DNA of 64,000 nucleotides, taken from assembly GCF_003431825.1 (NCBI RefSeq), contig NZ_CP020083.1, positions 1,712,501 to 1,776,500 on the forward strand, in the 5' to 3' direction. Position numbers and translations under genes: made by a program. The notes below the pieces were generated by a model. The model saw nothing but the letters and a program-made list of their open reading frames with translations, ran no database searches and was not told the DNA's origin. The DNA comes from Blastomonas fulva. GTDB taxonomy: Bacteria; Pseudomonadota; Alphaproteobacteria; Sphingomonadales; Sphingomonadaceae. Positions 25,908-34,651 of this stretch are shown piece after piece (position 1 is the stretch's first letter; the number at the start of each line of letters is the position of its first letter).

Positions 25908-28058
25908 TCACTCGTGCTGCGCGGCCGTTACCATCAATGCATCGAGCGCGATCACGCCTTTGCCGCAGGGATAGATGATGACGGGGTTGAGGTCGATCTC
26001 GGCGATGTCGGGCTCGCTCAAGAGGATGCGCCCAAGGGCGGCAACCAACCGTGCGACCGCATCGACATCGAGCGCCGGCGATCCGCGAAACCCGCGCAGG
26101 ATCGCCGCGCTCTTGAGCAGATCCAGCTCGCGCAGGATCGCCTCGTGCGTCAGGTCTGGCGGCAGCAGCCGCACATCCTGCAGGATCTCGGCGGTCACCC
26201 CGCCAAAGCCGACCAGGATGACCGGCCCCCAATCGGGATCATTCCTGGCGCCGATAATCAGCTCGGTGCCGCGCTCGCCCATCCCCTCGACCAGAACACC
26301 ATCCAGCGCCATGCCCGGATCGTAAGCGGCGACATTGGCGTGGAGCCGGTCCCATCCTGCCCGCACAGCGTCCGCATCGGCCAGGTTCAGGATCACGCCA
26401 CCGGCATCGCTCTTGTGGCTGAGCTCAGCCGACTGCGCCTTGATCACCACCGGAAACCCGATGCTGGCTGCTGCGGCCACCGCTTCGTCGGATGAGGTGC
26501 AGAACGCGCCGCGCGGGAACGGCAGGCCGAGCGCGCTGAGAACCTGCTTGGCGCGGTATTCGGGCACGACGGCATTGCGGCTTGGCAGGCCGGGAGCGGG
26601 AAGGGGGCTGACATCGCCGATCGCGAAATCGCGAAGGGCAAAGGCGTTCAACCGCCGCAGCGCCCGCAATGCGCGTTCGGTCGATGGGAAATAGGGGATC
26701 CCGAGCGCGCGTAGCTGATCGATATAATCGGTGCCGATCGGAGCGCCTTCATCGAGCCCGGCAAAGATCACCGGCTTGGCGGGCGAAAGCTCGCGCACCG
26801 CCCGCAGGATGGGCGGCAGCTTGATCGCCATCGTCACCGGGTCGGTCTGGATGATCCCGGCCAGCACGCTGCCGAAGCGATCGTCGTCAAACAATGCGGC
26901 GAGGGTGCGGTAATACAGGTCCGGTTCGACCAGCCCCTGTGCGGTCAGATCGAGCGGATTGCTCACACCGACAAACGGGGGCAGCGCCGCACGCAGGGCG
27001 GGCGCGTTGTCGTCGTCGATCTTCGGCAGATCGAGCCCGAGCCCCTCGCACAGATCGAGCGTCAGCGCCTTGAACGCGCCCGATTCGCCGAGCACCGCAA
27101 CCCCGGCTGCCGGGATGATCGGACAGCGCAGCGCGATCTCGGCGATGTCGCCCAGCTCTTCGAGCGTTTCGGCGAAGATCGCACCTGCGCGTTCAACCTT
27201 CACCCGCATCAGTTGATAATCGCCCGCCATCGCGCCGGTATGGGTGGCAGCGGACTCGCGTGCGGCGCTGCTCTTGCCGGGGTGGAGCAGCACGATCGTC
27301 TTGCCCAGCGCCCGCGCCCGCCGCGCCGCCGCCATGAAGCGCTGCGGATTGCGGAACTGCTCGACGATCATCGCGATGACCTTGGTGGCGGAATCGTCCA
27401 GCAGATATTCGACATAATCCTCGACGCCGCTCGCGGCCTCATTGCCGGTCGAGATCGAGAACGACAGTCCGAGGTCCCTGCTGGCCAATGTGGTGCACAA
27501 CACGCACGCCATCGCCCCGCTTTGCGAGACGACACCGATGCCGTCGCGCGCGCCCAGGGGCGTGGCGTCGGTCTCGACGAAGGTCAGCGGCACGCGGTCG
27601 ATGAAGTTGGTCATCCCCAGGCAATTGGGCCCTTCGATCACCATGCCGCTGTCCGCGGAAACCTGCCCGATCGCGCGCTGCTCGGCCAACCCCCCTTCGC
27701 CGCCCTCGGCAAAGCCTGCGGAGAAGATGATCGCCGAACCGACCCCGCGCCCCGCCAGCGCGCGCACCGTGTCCAGCACAGCCGCGCGCGGAATGGCGAG
27801 CACGGCGCAATCGACCCCATCGGGCAACGCCTCGACCGAGGGAAGGCATGGCCGTCCCTCGATCTCGGCGCGCTTGGGGTTGATCAGGTGGATATCGCCT
27901 GAAAACCCGTTACGGACCAGATTGGACAGCACCGAGTTGCCCAAGGCACCGGGCTTTTCGGAAGCACCGACGATCGCCACCGAGCGGGGGCGCAGCAGGC
28001 GATCGAGTGATGCGGCGCGGGTGGCCAGGGCAGGCGGAGCGAGGGTGTCGGCTGACAT
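25908..28058 (-). CDS. ferA: Feruloyl-CoA synthetase-like acyl-CoA synthetase (NDP-forming type)
   Basis: A 716-aa protein of the ADP-forming acyl-CoA synthetase superfamily: an N-terminal CoA-binding domain (RSVAIVGASEKPGALGNSV), succinyl-CoA-ligase-like domains with a candidate phospho-His segment (ATHTGAMAG), and a C-terminal ATP-grasp domain (GFPVVIKAQSAELSHKSDAGGV). In Sphingobium SYK-6, FerA of this type activates ferulate, p-coumarate and related acids. The neighbour encoding a hydroxycinnamoyl-CoA hydratase-lyase supports the same substrate here. The family call is secure and the substrate is inferred from context. Confidence 0.87.
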   Translation of the reverse strand: MSADTLAPPALATRAASLDRLLRPRSVAIVGASEKPGALGNSVLSNLVRNGFSGDIHLINPKRAEIEGRPCLPSVEALPDGVDCAVLAIPRAAVLDTVRALAGRGVGSAIIFSAGFAEGGEGGLAEQRAIGQVSADSGMVIEGPNCLGMTNFIDRVPLTFVETDATPLGARDGIGVVSQSGAMACVLCTTLASRDLGLSFSISTGNEAASGVEDYVEYLLDDSATKVIAMIVEQFRNPQRFMAAARRARALGKTIVLLHPGKSSAARESAATHTGAMAGDYQLMRVKVERAGAIFAETLEELGDIAEIALRCPIIPAAGVAVLGESGAFKALTLDLCEGLGLDLPKIDDDNAPALRAALPPFVGVSNPLDLTAQGLVEPDLYYRTLAALFDDDRFGSVLAGIIQTDPVTMAIKLPPILRAVRELSPAKPVIFAGLDEGAPIGTDYIDQLRALGIPYFPSTERALRALRRLNAFALRDFAIGDVSPLPAPGLPSRNAVVPEYRAKQVLSALGLPFPRGAFCTSSDEAVAAAASIGFPVVIKAQSAELSHKSDAGGVILNLADADAVRAGWDRLHANVAAYDPGMALDGVLVEGMGERGTELIIGARNDPDWGPVILVGFGGVTAEILQDVRLLPPDLTHEAILRELDLLKSAAILRGFRGSPALDVDAVARLVAALGRILLSEPDIAEIDLNPVIIYPCGKGVIALDALMVTAAQHE

Positions 28059-28091
28059 GGCAGGGCGTTTCCGGCTTTGGTCTGGGGCTGA

Positions 28092-28952
28092 TCAGGCAGA
28101 GGTTTTCGAGCGGTCGTAGGCGCCCAGACCCGGCTTGTAGGTCTTGTCGTCGATGAACTGCTTGATACCTTCCTTGCGGCCATCATTGTCATAGCTGTTG
28201 GCGGCCTCCTGCGCGCGGATCAGATAATCCTCGGCATTGTCATAGCTCATCTCGCGAACCCGGCGGATGGCGTCCTTGGTGGCCTTGAGTGCGATCGGGT
28301 TCTTCTTGAGCAGCACGTTGGCGACCTCGGTCACGCGCGCCCTGAGCTGGTCGAGCGGCAGCGATTCGTTGACGAAGCCCCATTGTGCTGCGGTCTTTCC
28401 ATCGACATTCTCGCCCATCATCGCGTGGTACATCGCGTTGCGGAAGCTGGTGAGCTCGGTCGCGACCTTGGCTGCGCCGCCGCCGGGCAGGATGCCCCAG
28501 TTGATCTCCGACAGCCCGAACTGCGCGTCGTCCGCGGCAAACGCCAGGTCGCACGCGAACAGCGGGCCATAGCCGCCGCCAAAGCACCAGCCGTTGACCA
28601 TCGCGATCGTCGGCTTCTGGTACCAGCGCAGGCGGCGCCACCAGCCATAGCTCTCGCGCTGGGCACCGCGGGTGCCGCGCAGGCCGTCAGCCTCGGTCTC
28701 CCGGAAGTATTCCTTCAGATCCATGCCCGCCGACCACGCGGTGCCCTCGCCGGTCAGCACCAGCACGCCGACATCCTCGCGGAACTCCAGCGCATCGAGC
28801 ACGCGCATCATCTGACGGTTGAGGCGCGGCGACATGCAGTTGCGCTTGTCGGGGCGGTTGAAGTTCACCCATGCGATGCCGTTTTCGACCGAAAAGGTCA
28901 CCGTGGCGAGTTCAACCGGGTCGATTCCGTCGATATTCAAGGTGTTGGTCAT
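28092..28952 (-). CDS. ferB: Hydroxycinnamoyl-CoA hydratase-lyase
   Basis: A 286-aa crotonase-fold enzyme that hydrates feruloyl- or coumaroyl-CoA and cleaves it to vanillin or 4-hydroxybenzaldehyde plus acetyl-CoA. The HCHL fingerprints are present: AGMDLKEYF (M77, Y82), NGWCFGGGYGPLFACDLA (oxyanion region) and GLSEINWG (E149, the catalytic acid/base). The Pseudomonas enzyme has Ser after the Gly triplet region where this one has Gly. It lies between vdh and ferA with short spacers. ATG 28952 was chosen to match the family N-terminus. Confidence 0.92.
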   Translation of the reverse strand: MTNTLNIDGIDPVELATVTFSVENGIAWVNFNRPDKRNCMSPRLNRQMMRVLDALEFREDVGVLVLTGEGTAWSAGMDLKEYFRETEADGLRGTRGAQRESYGWWRRLRWYQKPTIAMVNGWCFGGGYGPLFACDLAFAADDAQFGLSEINWGILPGGGAAKVATELTSFRNAMYHAMMGENVDGKTAAQWGFVNESLPLDQLRARVTEVANVLLKKNPIALKATKDAIRRVREMSYDNAEDYLIRAQEAANSYDNDGRKEGIKQFIDDKTYKPGLGAYDRSKTSA

Positions 28953-29018
28953 GTCAGGAGCTTTCCGAGATTGTCGTGATGGACATGTCATGACGGACAT
29001 GTCGTGATGGAAAAGGGT

Positions 29019-30467
29019 TCAGATGGGAAAGTGGCCGGGCTGGGTCTCGATGGTGATCCAGCGCAGGTCGGTGAAGCTGTCAATGCCGGCCTGGCCGCCG
29101 AACTTGCCATAGCCAGAGGCCTTGGTGCCGCCGAAGGGCATCTGCGCCTCGTCGTGCACGGTGGGGCCATTGACGTGGCAGATGCCGGACTTGATCAGCC
29201 GCGCAACGCGAAGCCCGCGCGCGATATCGCGGGTGAAGACCGAGGCGGACAGCCCGTATTCGGTGTCGTTGGCAAGCTCGACCGCATGCGCCTCGTCGGC
29301 TGCGCGGACGATGGCGACGACGGGGCCGAAGCTTTCCTCGCGGAACAGCCGCATGTCCGGCGTGACCGCGTCGATGACATGCGCGGGCATCAGAACGCCA
29401 TCGGATGAGCCGCCGTTGATCTGGCGTGCGCCCTGCGCGACCGCCTCATCGACCAGCGCCTGGACGTGCGCGACCGTCTTGGTATCGACGACAGCGCCCA
29501 GCGGGGTCTTGCCTTCGCGCGGATCGCCCACTGCCAGCGTCGCGACCTTGGCGCGGAATTTTTCGGCAAAGGCATCGGCCACCGCATCGACGACGATGAT
29601 CCGCTCGGTCGACATGCAGATCTGGCCCTGGTTCATGAACGCGCCGAACGCTGCCGCCTTGACCGCCTCGTCGAGATCGGCGTCATCCAGCACGATCAGC
29701 GGGGCCTTGCCGCCCAGTTCGAGCAATACCGGCTTGAGATGCTCGGCCGCGCGCTTGGCGATGATCCGGCCCACGGCAGTCGATCCGGTGAAGTTGATCC
29801 GCCGCACCGCAGGGTGATCGATCATCGCGCCGACGACATCGCCTGCATCTTCGGGCGCATTGGTAACCAGATTGACGATGCCATCGCCGAAGCCGGCCTC
29901 GACAAACGCCTCAACGATCAGCGCATGGGTGCGCGGACACTGTTCGGACGCCTTGAGCACCACGGTGTTGCCGCAGGCGAGCGGCACCGCGATCGCGCGC
30001 ACGCCCAGGATGATCGGCGCATTCCAGGGGGCAATGCCCAGCACGACGCCGGCAGGCTCGCGCAGTGCCATGGCGATGCAGCCGGGTTTGTCGGAAGGGA
30101 TGACCTCACCGCTGATCTGGGTGGTGATCGCGGCCGCTTCGCGGACCATGCTGCTGGCCAGCATCAGGTTGAACCGCGCCCAGCCTTCGGTTGCGCCGAC
30201 CTCGTTCATCATCGCGTCGATGAATGCATCGGCCTTGGCGTCGAGTGCATCGGCCGCCTTGGCGAGCTTTGCGCGGCGAGCGTTGGGGCCGAGCGCGGAC
30301 CATGCGGGGAAGGCGGCAGCGGCGGCATCGACCGCGGCACAGGCGTCCTGCGAAGTCGCGGCCGCAGCAGCCGTTGCGGCAGCGCCGGTAACCGGGTTAT
30401 GGCGGGTAAACGTCGCGGCTGTCGTCATCGGTTGACCACCGATTGAAAGGGAAATGGTGTGCATCAT
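29019..30467 (-). CDS. vdh: Vanillin dehydrogenase-like aldehyde dehydrogenase
   Basis: A 482-aa NAD(P)-dependent aldehyde dehydrogenase with N149 (APWNAP), E250 (LELGGKAP) and the nucleophile C284 (NQGQICMSTERI). The sequence around the cysteine is typical of vanillin/salicylaldehyde dehydrogenases. As the first gene of the ferulate unit it would oxidise the vanillin or 4-hydroxybenzaldehyde released by the lyase. AGAGGAACTTGA precedes the ATGs at 30467/30464. Its promoter region contains palindromes shared with the divergent MarR gene. Confidence 0.9.
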   Translation of the reverse strand: MMHTISLSIGGQPMTTAATFTRHNPVTGAAATAAAAATSQDACAAVDAAAAAFPAWSALGPNARRAKLAKAADALDAKADAFIDAMMNEVGATEGWARFNLMLASSMVREAAAITTQISGEVIPSDKPGCIAMALREPAGVVLGIAPWNAPIILGVRAIAVPLACGNTVVLKASEQCPRTHALIVEAFVEAGFGDGIVNLVTNAPEDAGDVVGAMIDHPAVRRINFTGSTAVGRIIAKRAAEHLKPVLLELGGKAPLIVLDDADLDEAVKAAAFGAFMNQGQICMSTERIIVVDAVADAFAEKFRAKVATLAVGDPREGKTPLGAVVDTKTVAHVQALVDEAVAQGARQINGGSSDGVLMPAHVIDAVTPDMRLFREESFGPVVAIVRAADEAHAVELANDTEYGLSASVFTRDIARGLRVARLIKSGICHVNGPTVHDEAQMPFGGTKASGYGKFGGQAGIDSFTDLRWITIETQPGHFPI

Positions 30468-30490
30468 TCAAGTTCCTCTCACTCACCGTT

Positions 30491-30533
30491 ATTGCTATAA
30501 AGCATAGCTATGTTGATTGTTATGCACAATAGC
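30491..30533. promoter_or_regulatory. Putative MarR operators between vdh and the MarR gene
   Basis: The 10-bp perfect palindrome CATAGCTATG (30503-30512) is followed by ATTGT-N5-ACAAT (30516-30530). The block is AT-rich and fills most of the 83-base divergent promoter. The ferB-ferA operon of SYK-6 is known to be repressed by a MarR protein that binds inverted repeats and is released by hydroxycinnamoyl-CoA. Confidence 0.65.
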
Positions 30534-30550
30534 GGTTTTGGACTTTCGTG

Positions 30551-31006
30551 ATGGATGCAGGCTCCGCGGACAAGGATGTTTCTCGGGTCCCCGATCCGCT
30601 GGAGGATCTGCTGGGCTACTGGCTGCGCCGCGCATCGTCAGCGATGATGGCCGATCTGGGTTCGTCGCTCGCGCCGGCGGATCTGCGCCCGACCGAGGCG
30701 ACGATCCTGATCCTCATCCGCGCCAATCCGGGTCTGACCCAAAGCGACATCGGGCGGGTGCTGGGGATCGCGCGTGCCAATATGGCTCCGTTGATGGGCG
30801 GGCTGCTGAAACGGGGGTTCATCCAGAAATCACGGGTGGATGGCCGATCGCAGTCGCTGGCTCTGACGGAATTAGGCATCGACAAGGTCTGCGTCGCGCA
30901 GACGATCATCGATGCGCACGAGGCCCGGTTTCGGGAAGGACTGGATGTCGCACTGCTGCCAGACATGATCGCTGCGCTCAGGACGCTGGCTGGCAGTGAG
31001 GCTTAG
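30551..31006 (+). CDS. ferC: MarR family regulator of hydroxycinnamate genes
   Basis: A 151-aa MarR protein with a winged HTH (LTQSDIGRVLGIARANMAPLMGGLLKRGFIQKSRVDGRSQSL). Its position opposite the vdh-ferB-ferA operon matches FerC of SYK-6, a repressor released by feruloyl-/coumaroyl-CoA. ATG 30551 (or GTG 30548) has no strong ribosome binding site. It converges with the ketopantoate-reductase-like gene. The symbol is assigned from context and is less certain than the family. Confidence 0.82.
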   Translation: MDAGSADKDVSRVPDPLEDLLGYWLRRASSAMMADLGSSLAPADLRPTEATILILIRANPGLTQSDIGRVLGIARANMAPLMGGLLKRGFIQKSRVDGRSQSLALTELGIDKVCVAQTIIDAHEARFREGLDVALLPDMIAALRTLAGSEA

Positions 31007-31084
31007 AACGGGCTGCACGATCCTGTACCGACTGCCTCTCGGGCTTATCGCACGCTGAAACGCGCGCTGGCCCGCCGCCGGGGA

Positions 31085-32005
31085 TTAACTCAGCCTCTGC
31101 GCCTCCATCAGCCGGATAATATCTGCGAGCGTCGACGTCACCGGCGTCGCGATGCCCGCCTGGGCGGCGGCGAGCACAACGGCACCGTTGATCGACTCGA
31201 TCTCCGTTGCGCGGCCGGCCAGCATGTCCTGCAGCATCGATGCCTTGTGGCCACGATGATTGGCCAGCGCAAAGTCGATCTTGCCCCAGACCCGCGTGGT
31301 ATCGATCTGCACTCCCCGGGCAGCGGCGGTTGCGACGACCTCTGAGACCACAGCTGCGATGATGCGACGACCCGCGGGATGGTCCATGCCGCCCACCGTT
31401 GCTCCGCTGACCGTGGCAAGTGCATTGAGCGCGGCGTTGAACGCCACCTTCTCCCAGATCGCCACCTCGACCCGGGCGTCGGCTTCGGCGTTCATCCCGC
31501 TCAGGGTCAGCAGCTGCGCCACCTGCTCGGCGACGGGATGCATCCTGGCCGCCATGCTGCCCAGCCGGACATGCCCCAGGCCATGCGAACTCACGCAGTT
31601 GGGGCCTTCGAGATCGGCGGGAATGTCGGTGACCCCGATCAGCACCCGCTCGGGAGTGAAGACCTCTGCGAGGATTTCCGCATTGCCGATGCCGTTCTGC
31701 AATGTCAGCGCAAAGCTTTTGCCATCTGCAAGATGCGCGACCGATTGCGCGGCTGCCGCGCTGTGCATACCCTTGGTGAACAGCATGACGAGGTCCACCC
31801 CGGGCGCGACATCCTGCGCGGGCCTGGCACGGGTGGCGACAACCCGCTCTCCCCGATCGTCGCTCACCTTGATGCCTTCGCGGGCCAGCAGCTCCAGCCG
31901 CACCGGGTCGATGTCGACCAATGTCACGGACAACCCCGCCTCCCCGAGGCGCGCGGCGAGATAGCAGCCCATGGCACCTGCTCCGACGATCACGATATTC
32001 TGCAT
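31085..32005 (-). CDS. 2-dehydropantoate 2-reductase-like oxidoreductase
   Basis: A 306-aa PanE/ApbA-family protein with an N-terminal Rossmann motif (IVIVGAGAMGCYLAARL), the NADPH-site segment QNGIGN, and a C-terminal helical domain with WEKVAFNAALNAL, where the family's catalytic lysine lies. Secondary PanE paralogues often sit in catabolic clusters and may reduce other 2-oxo acids. The next gene is LysR; a benzoylformate-type decarboxylase, which also acts on a 2-oxo acid, lies beyond it. Housekeeping pantothenate synthesis cannot be excluded. Confidence 0.85.
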   Translation of the reverse strand: MQNIVIVGAGAMGCYLAARLGEAGLSVTLVDIDPVRLELLAREGIKVSDDRGERVVATRARPAQDVAPGVDLVMLFTKGMHSAAAAQSVAHLADGKSFALTLQNGIGNAEILAEVFTPERVLIGVTDIPADLEGPNCVSSHGLGHVRLGSMAARMHPVAEQVAQLLTLSGMNAEADARVEVAIWEKVAFNAALNALATVSGATVGGMDHPAGRRIIAAVVSEVVATAAARGVQIDTTRVWGKIDFALANHRGHKASMLQDMLAGRATEIESINGAVVLAAAQAGIATPVTSTLADIIRLMEAQRLS

Positions 32006-32073
32006 GGCGCTCTCCCCTGTTCCGCGAGGTTGAAGCGCTACTCGCGATGACGCAGCGCTGCAAACGGGCCCAT

Positions 32074-32979
32074 TCAGGCCGTCTCCGCGACCTGCGGCAG
32101 CATTTCGAGAAAGCGCCGCGCCGCGTCCGGCAGCAGGCCGCGCGACCGCCGATAGACGTAGAAGCTGCGGTGCAGCGACAGTTCGGGGATGGTCAGCAGC
32201 TTGATCGTCCCGTTGCCGACCTCGCTCTCGATCAGGGGATGCGGCAGCCAGCCCAGCACCCTGCCGTGCACGACACAGGCGACCTGCGCGCCCACCGATG
32301 TGGCTTCGATCGCAACGGTCGGAAGCGCTTGTCCGCTTTTGCGAACCAGCGCATCGAACAAAGATCGCGGCGTCGATCCGGCAGGGGGCATCACCCAGTT
32401 CTCCTTCAGCACCCTTTCCAGATCGACATCGCTGGCGCGCGCCAGCGGATGCTGTGTCGAGCAGAAGACGGTGAAGACATCATCGAACTGGCACTGGCTG
32501 ATCCGCACCATGTCGGGATGATCGGGCAATTGAGGGGCAATCATCAGATCGATTTTCCGCGCAAGCAAAGCCTCGGTCAGCGTGCCCTGAGGCGCTTCCA
32601 AAAGCGCAATTCGCAGCGCGGAAGCGGCCTTGAGCAGGCGGGCTGATGCCTTGGGTACCAGGCTGCGCGTGGCTGCGGCGACCGCCCCCAGACGGACCGT
32701 GCCCCGCTGGATTCCTTGCACCGCGTCGAGCGCCTCGCTCGCCTGCTGCATCTCGAACAGCAGCATGCGGGCGTAAGGGGCAAACACCTCTCCCGATGCG
32801 GTCAGCGTCATGCCCTTGCTGTGCCGCTCGAACAGGTCGACCCCCAGCCGCTGTTCCATCTCTCGGATCAGCCTGCTCAGGGTCGGTTGCGTCATGTTGT
32901 TGACAATCGCGGCGCGCCCGACGCTGCCGGTGTCGACCACAGCCACGAAGGCTGCGAGCTTGCGTTGATCGAAAGTCAT
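32074..32979 (-). CDS. LysR family transcriptional regulator
   Basis: A 301-aa LysR protein: HTH (GSVGRAAIVNNMTQPTLSRLIREMEQRLG) and an effector domain close to the CbbR/CatR-like layout. The start is ATG 32979 (MTFDQRKLAAF); an ATG six codons upstream is possible. The same frame stays open far upstream, but only as the antisense of the decarboxylase gene. It is divergent from the decarboxylase and Rieske genes (33070-36495), which it probably activates, with a T-N11-A type site in between. Confidence 0.9.
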   Translation of the reverse strand: MTFDQRKLAAFVAVVDTGSVGRAAIVNNMTQPTLSRLIREMEQRLGVDLFERHSKGMTLTASGEVFAPYARMLLFEMQQASEALDAVQGIQRGTVRLGAVAAATRSLVPKASARLLKAASALRIALLEAPQGTLTEALLARKIDLMIAPQLPDHPDMVRISQCQFDDVFTVFCSTQHPLARASDVDLERVLKENWVMPPAGSTPRSLFDALVRKSGQALPTVAIEATSVGAQVACVVHGRVLGWLPHPLIESEVGNGTIKLLTIPELSLHRSFYVYRRSRGLLPDAARRFLEMLPQVAETA

Positions 32980-33014
32980 GCAATAAACGTATGACATTGC
33001 CGATAATTTGCAAT
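32980..33014. promoter_or_regulatory. Putative LysR box
   Basis: GCAAT-N11-ATTGC at 32980-33000 is the classical LysR inverted repeat with 11-base spacing, and a third half-site GCAAT lies at 33010-33014. It is adjacent to the LysR start and about 55-90 bases before the decarboxylase ATG. Confidence 0.65.
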
Positions 33015-33069
33015 GGTTGAAATGTCCGTGTTCGCTCAATGCTGCTGCAACAGGAGAGAGCACCGCGCC

Positions 33070-34626
33070 ATGACAACCGTGAGAGAGGCCACGATAGCGC
33101 TGCTGCGCGCGCTGGACATGCAGACCATCTTCGGCAACCCCGGATCGACCGAGTTGCCGCTGTTTCGCGATTTTCCGGACGATTTCCGCTATGTTCTGGG
33201 GCTTCAGGAATCGATCGTGGTGGCCATGGCGGATGGCTATGCGCAAGCCACGCGCAACGCGGCGCTGGTCAATCTCCATTCGTCTGCCGGGACCGGCCAT
33301 GCGCTGGGCAATCTGTTCACCGCATTCAAGAACCAGACACCGTTGGTGATCACCGCCGGACAACAGGCGCGATCGATCCTGTCGTGCGAACCGTTCCTGT
33401 TTGCCGAGCGCGCAACCGAATTTCCGCGACCCTTTGTCAAATGGGCGTGCGAGCCTGCGTGCGCGCAGGATGTGCCGGCCGCTATCGCGCGCGCGTATTA
33501 CGTCGCGATGGAGCCGCCGTGCGGGCCGACGTTCGTCTCGATCCCGGTCGATGACTGGGACAGGCCCTGTGAACCGATCAGGGCACGCAGGGTTTCCGCC
33601 ATCAATCCCGGCGATCCGGCAGCCCTCACGGATGCCGCCGACGCGCTGGCGATTGCCGATCGACCGGTGATCGTGGTCGGCGCTGGTGTCGCACGCGACC
33701 AGGCCTGGGACGAGGTGATCGCGTTGGCCGAACGGCACAACGCGCCGGTCTGGGTGGCACCGATGTCGGCGCGCAACAGCTTCCCCGAAGACCACCGGCT
33801 GTTTGCAGGCTTTCTCGATGCCGGCCGCGAAAAGATCGTCGCCCGCCTCCAGGGTTACGATCTCATCCTGGTTCTGGGCGGACCGCTGTCGCTCTATCAT
33901 GTCGAAGGTTTTGGGCCACATGTGCCCGAAGGCGCGCGTGTCATCCAGATCGTCGACAACCCTGCCCAGGCTGCCTGGGCGCCCGATGGTATGGCCGTTG
34001 TCGCCAACACCCGGCTTGCGATCCTTAGCCTTCTTGCCGGACCGCTGCCGATGGAGCGTGCCGCTCCGCCGTTGCGGCAACCGGCGCAAGTGCTGCAAGG
34101 CATGGAATTTTCGGATTCGTTCGTGATGCAGCAGATTGCCAGACTCCGCCCCCGCGGCGCCATTGTCGTGGAAGAGGCACCGTCAAGCCGCGGACCGATG
34201 CACGACCATCTGCCGATGCTCGAGCGTGACACGTTCTATACCTGCGCCAGTGGCGGCCTTGGCCATGGTCTTCCTGCCGCGGTCGGGGTCGCGCTGGCAC
34301 GCCCATCCGAAAAGGTGATCGCGGTCCTAGGCGATGGATCGAGCATGTACGCCATCCAGGGGCTCTGGTCGGCGGTGCAACTGGGCCTGTCGATCAGCTT
34401 CATCATCATCAACAACGGCGGCTATGCGGCGCTGGCCAGTTTCGGCAGGATCTTCGGCCTCGACAAGACCGTCGGGACGCAATTGCCTGACATCGATTTC
34501 TGCGCGCTGGCCGAAGGCCAGGGGTTGAGCGCAGTCAGGGTCACAGATGCCAATGGACTTGATGCTGCGCTGGCCGCATCCTTCAGTGCCCGTGGCTCGA
34601 CGCTGGTTGAAGTCGTGGTGTCCTGA
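33070..34626 (+). CDS. mdlC: Benzoylformate decarboxylase-like TPP enzyme
   Basis: A 518-aa thiamine-diphosphate enzyme of the benzoylformate-decarboxylase group, which converts arylglyoxylates to aryl aldehydes. Residues equal in number to the Pseudomonas enzyme are present: S26 (GNPGSTELP), E47 (LQESIV) and H70 (NLHSSAG). H277 in GGPLSLYH aligns with catalytic H281. The TPP/Mg motif is GDGSSMYAIQ...NNGGY. AGGAGAGAG precedes ATG 33070. It is cotranscribed with the Rieske oxygenase genes. The true substrate may be a substituted arylglyoxylate; the symbol is tentative. Confidence 0.85.
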   Translation: MTTVREATIALLRALDMQTIFGNPGSTELPLFRDFPDDFRYVLGLQESIVVAMADGYAQATRNAALVNLHSSAGTGHALGNLFTAFKNQTPLVITAGQQARSILSCEPFLFAERATEFPRPFVKWACEPACAQDVPAAIARAYYVAMEPPCGPTFVSIPVDDWDRPCEPIRARRVSAINPGDPAALTDAADALAIADRPVIVVGAGVARDQAWDEVIALAERHNAPVWVAPMSARNSFPEDHRLFAGFLDAGREKIVARLQGYDLILVLGGPLSLYHVEGFGPHVPEGARVIQIVDNPAQAAWAPDGMAVVANTRLAILSLLAGPLPMERAAPPLRQPAQVLQGMEFSDSFVMQQIARLRPRGAIVVEEAPSSRGPMHDHLPMLERDTFYTCASGGLGHGLPAAVGVALARPSEKVIAVLGDGSSMYAIQGLWSAVQLGLSISFIIINNGGYAALASFGRIFGLDKTVGTQLPDIDFCALAEGQGLSAVRVTDANGLDAALAASFSARGSTLVEVVVS

Positions 34627-34651
34627 TGCGCACACGCCAAAGGATCGCACA

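Noticed and set aside
24470..25978. A 502-codon plus-strand open frame across the MFS gene
   Set aside because: It is antisense to a clear 12-helix transporter and its translation is rich in Gln, Arg and Asp without any family pattern, typical of the shadow frame of GC-rich membrane-protein genes.
32998..34098. A long N-terminal extension of the LysR gene (frame open to 34098)
   Set aside because: The extension is antisense to the decarboxylase gene and LysR proteins start at the HTH; the start at 32979 gives the normal length.
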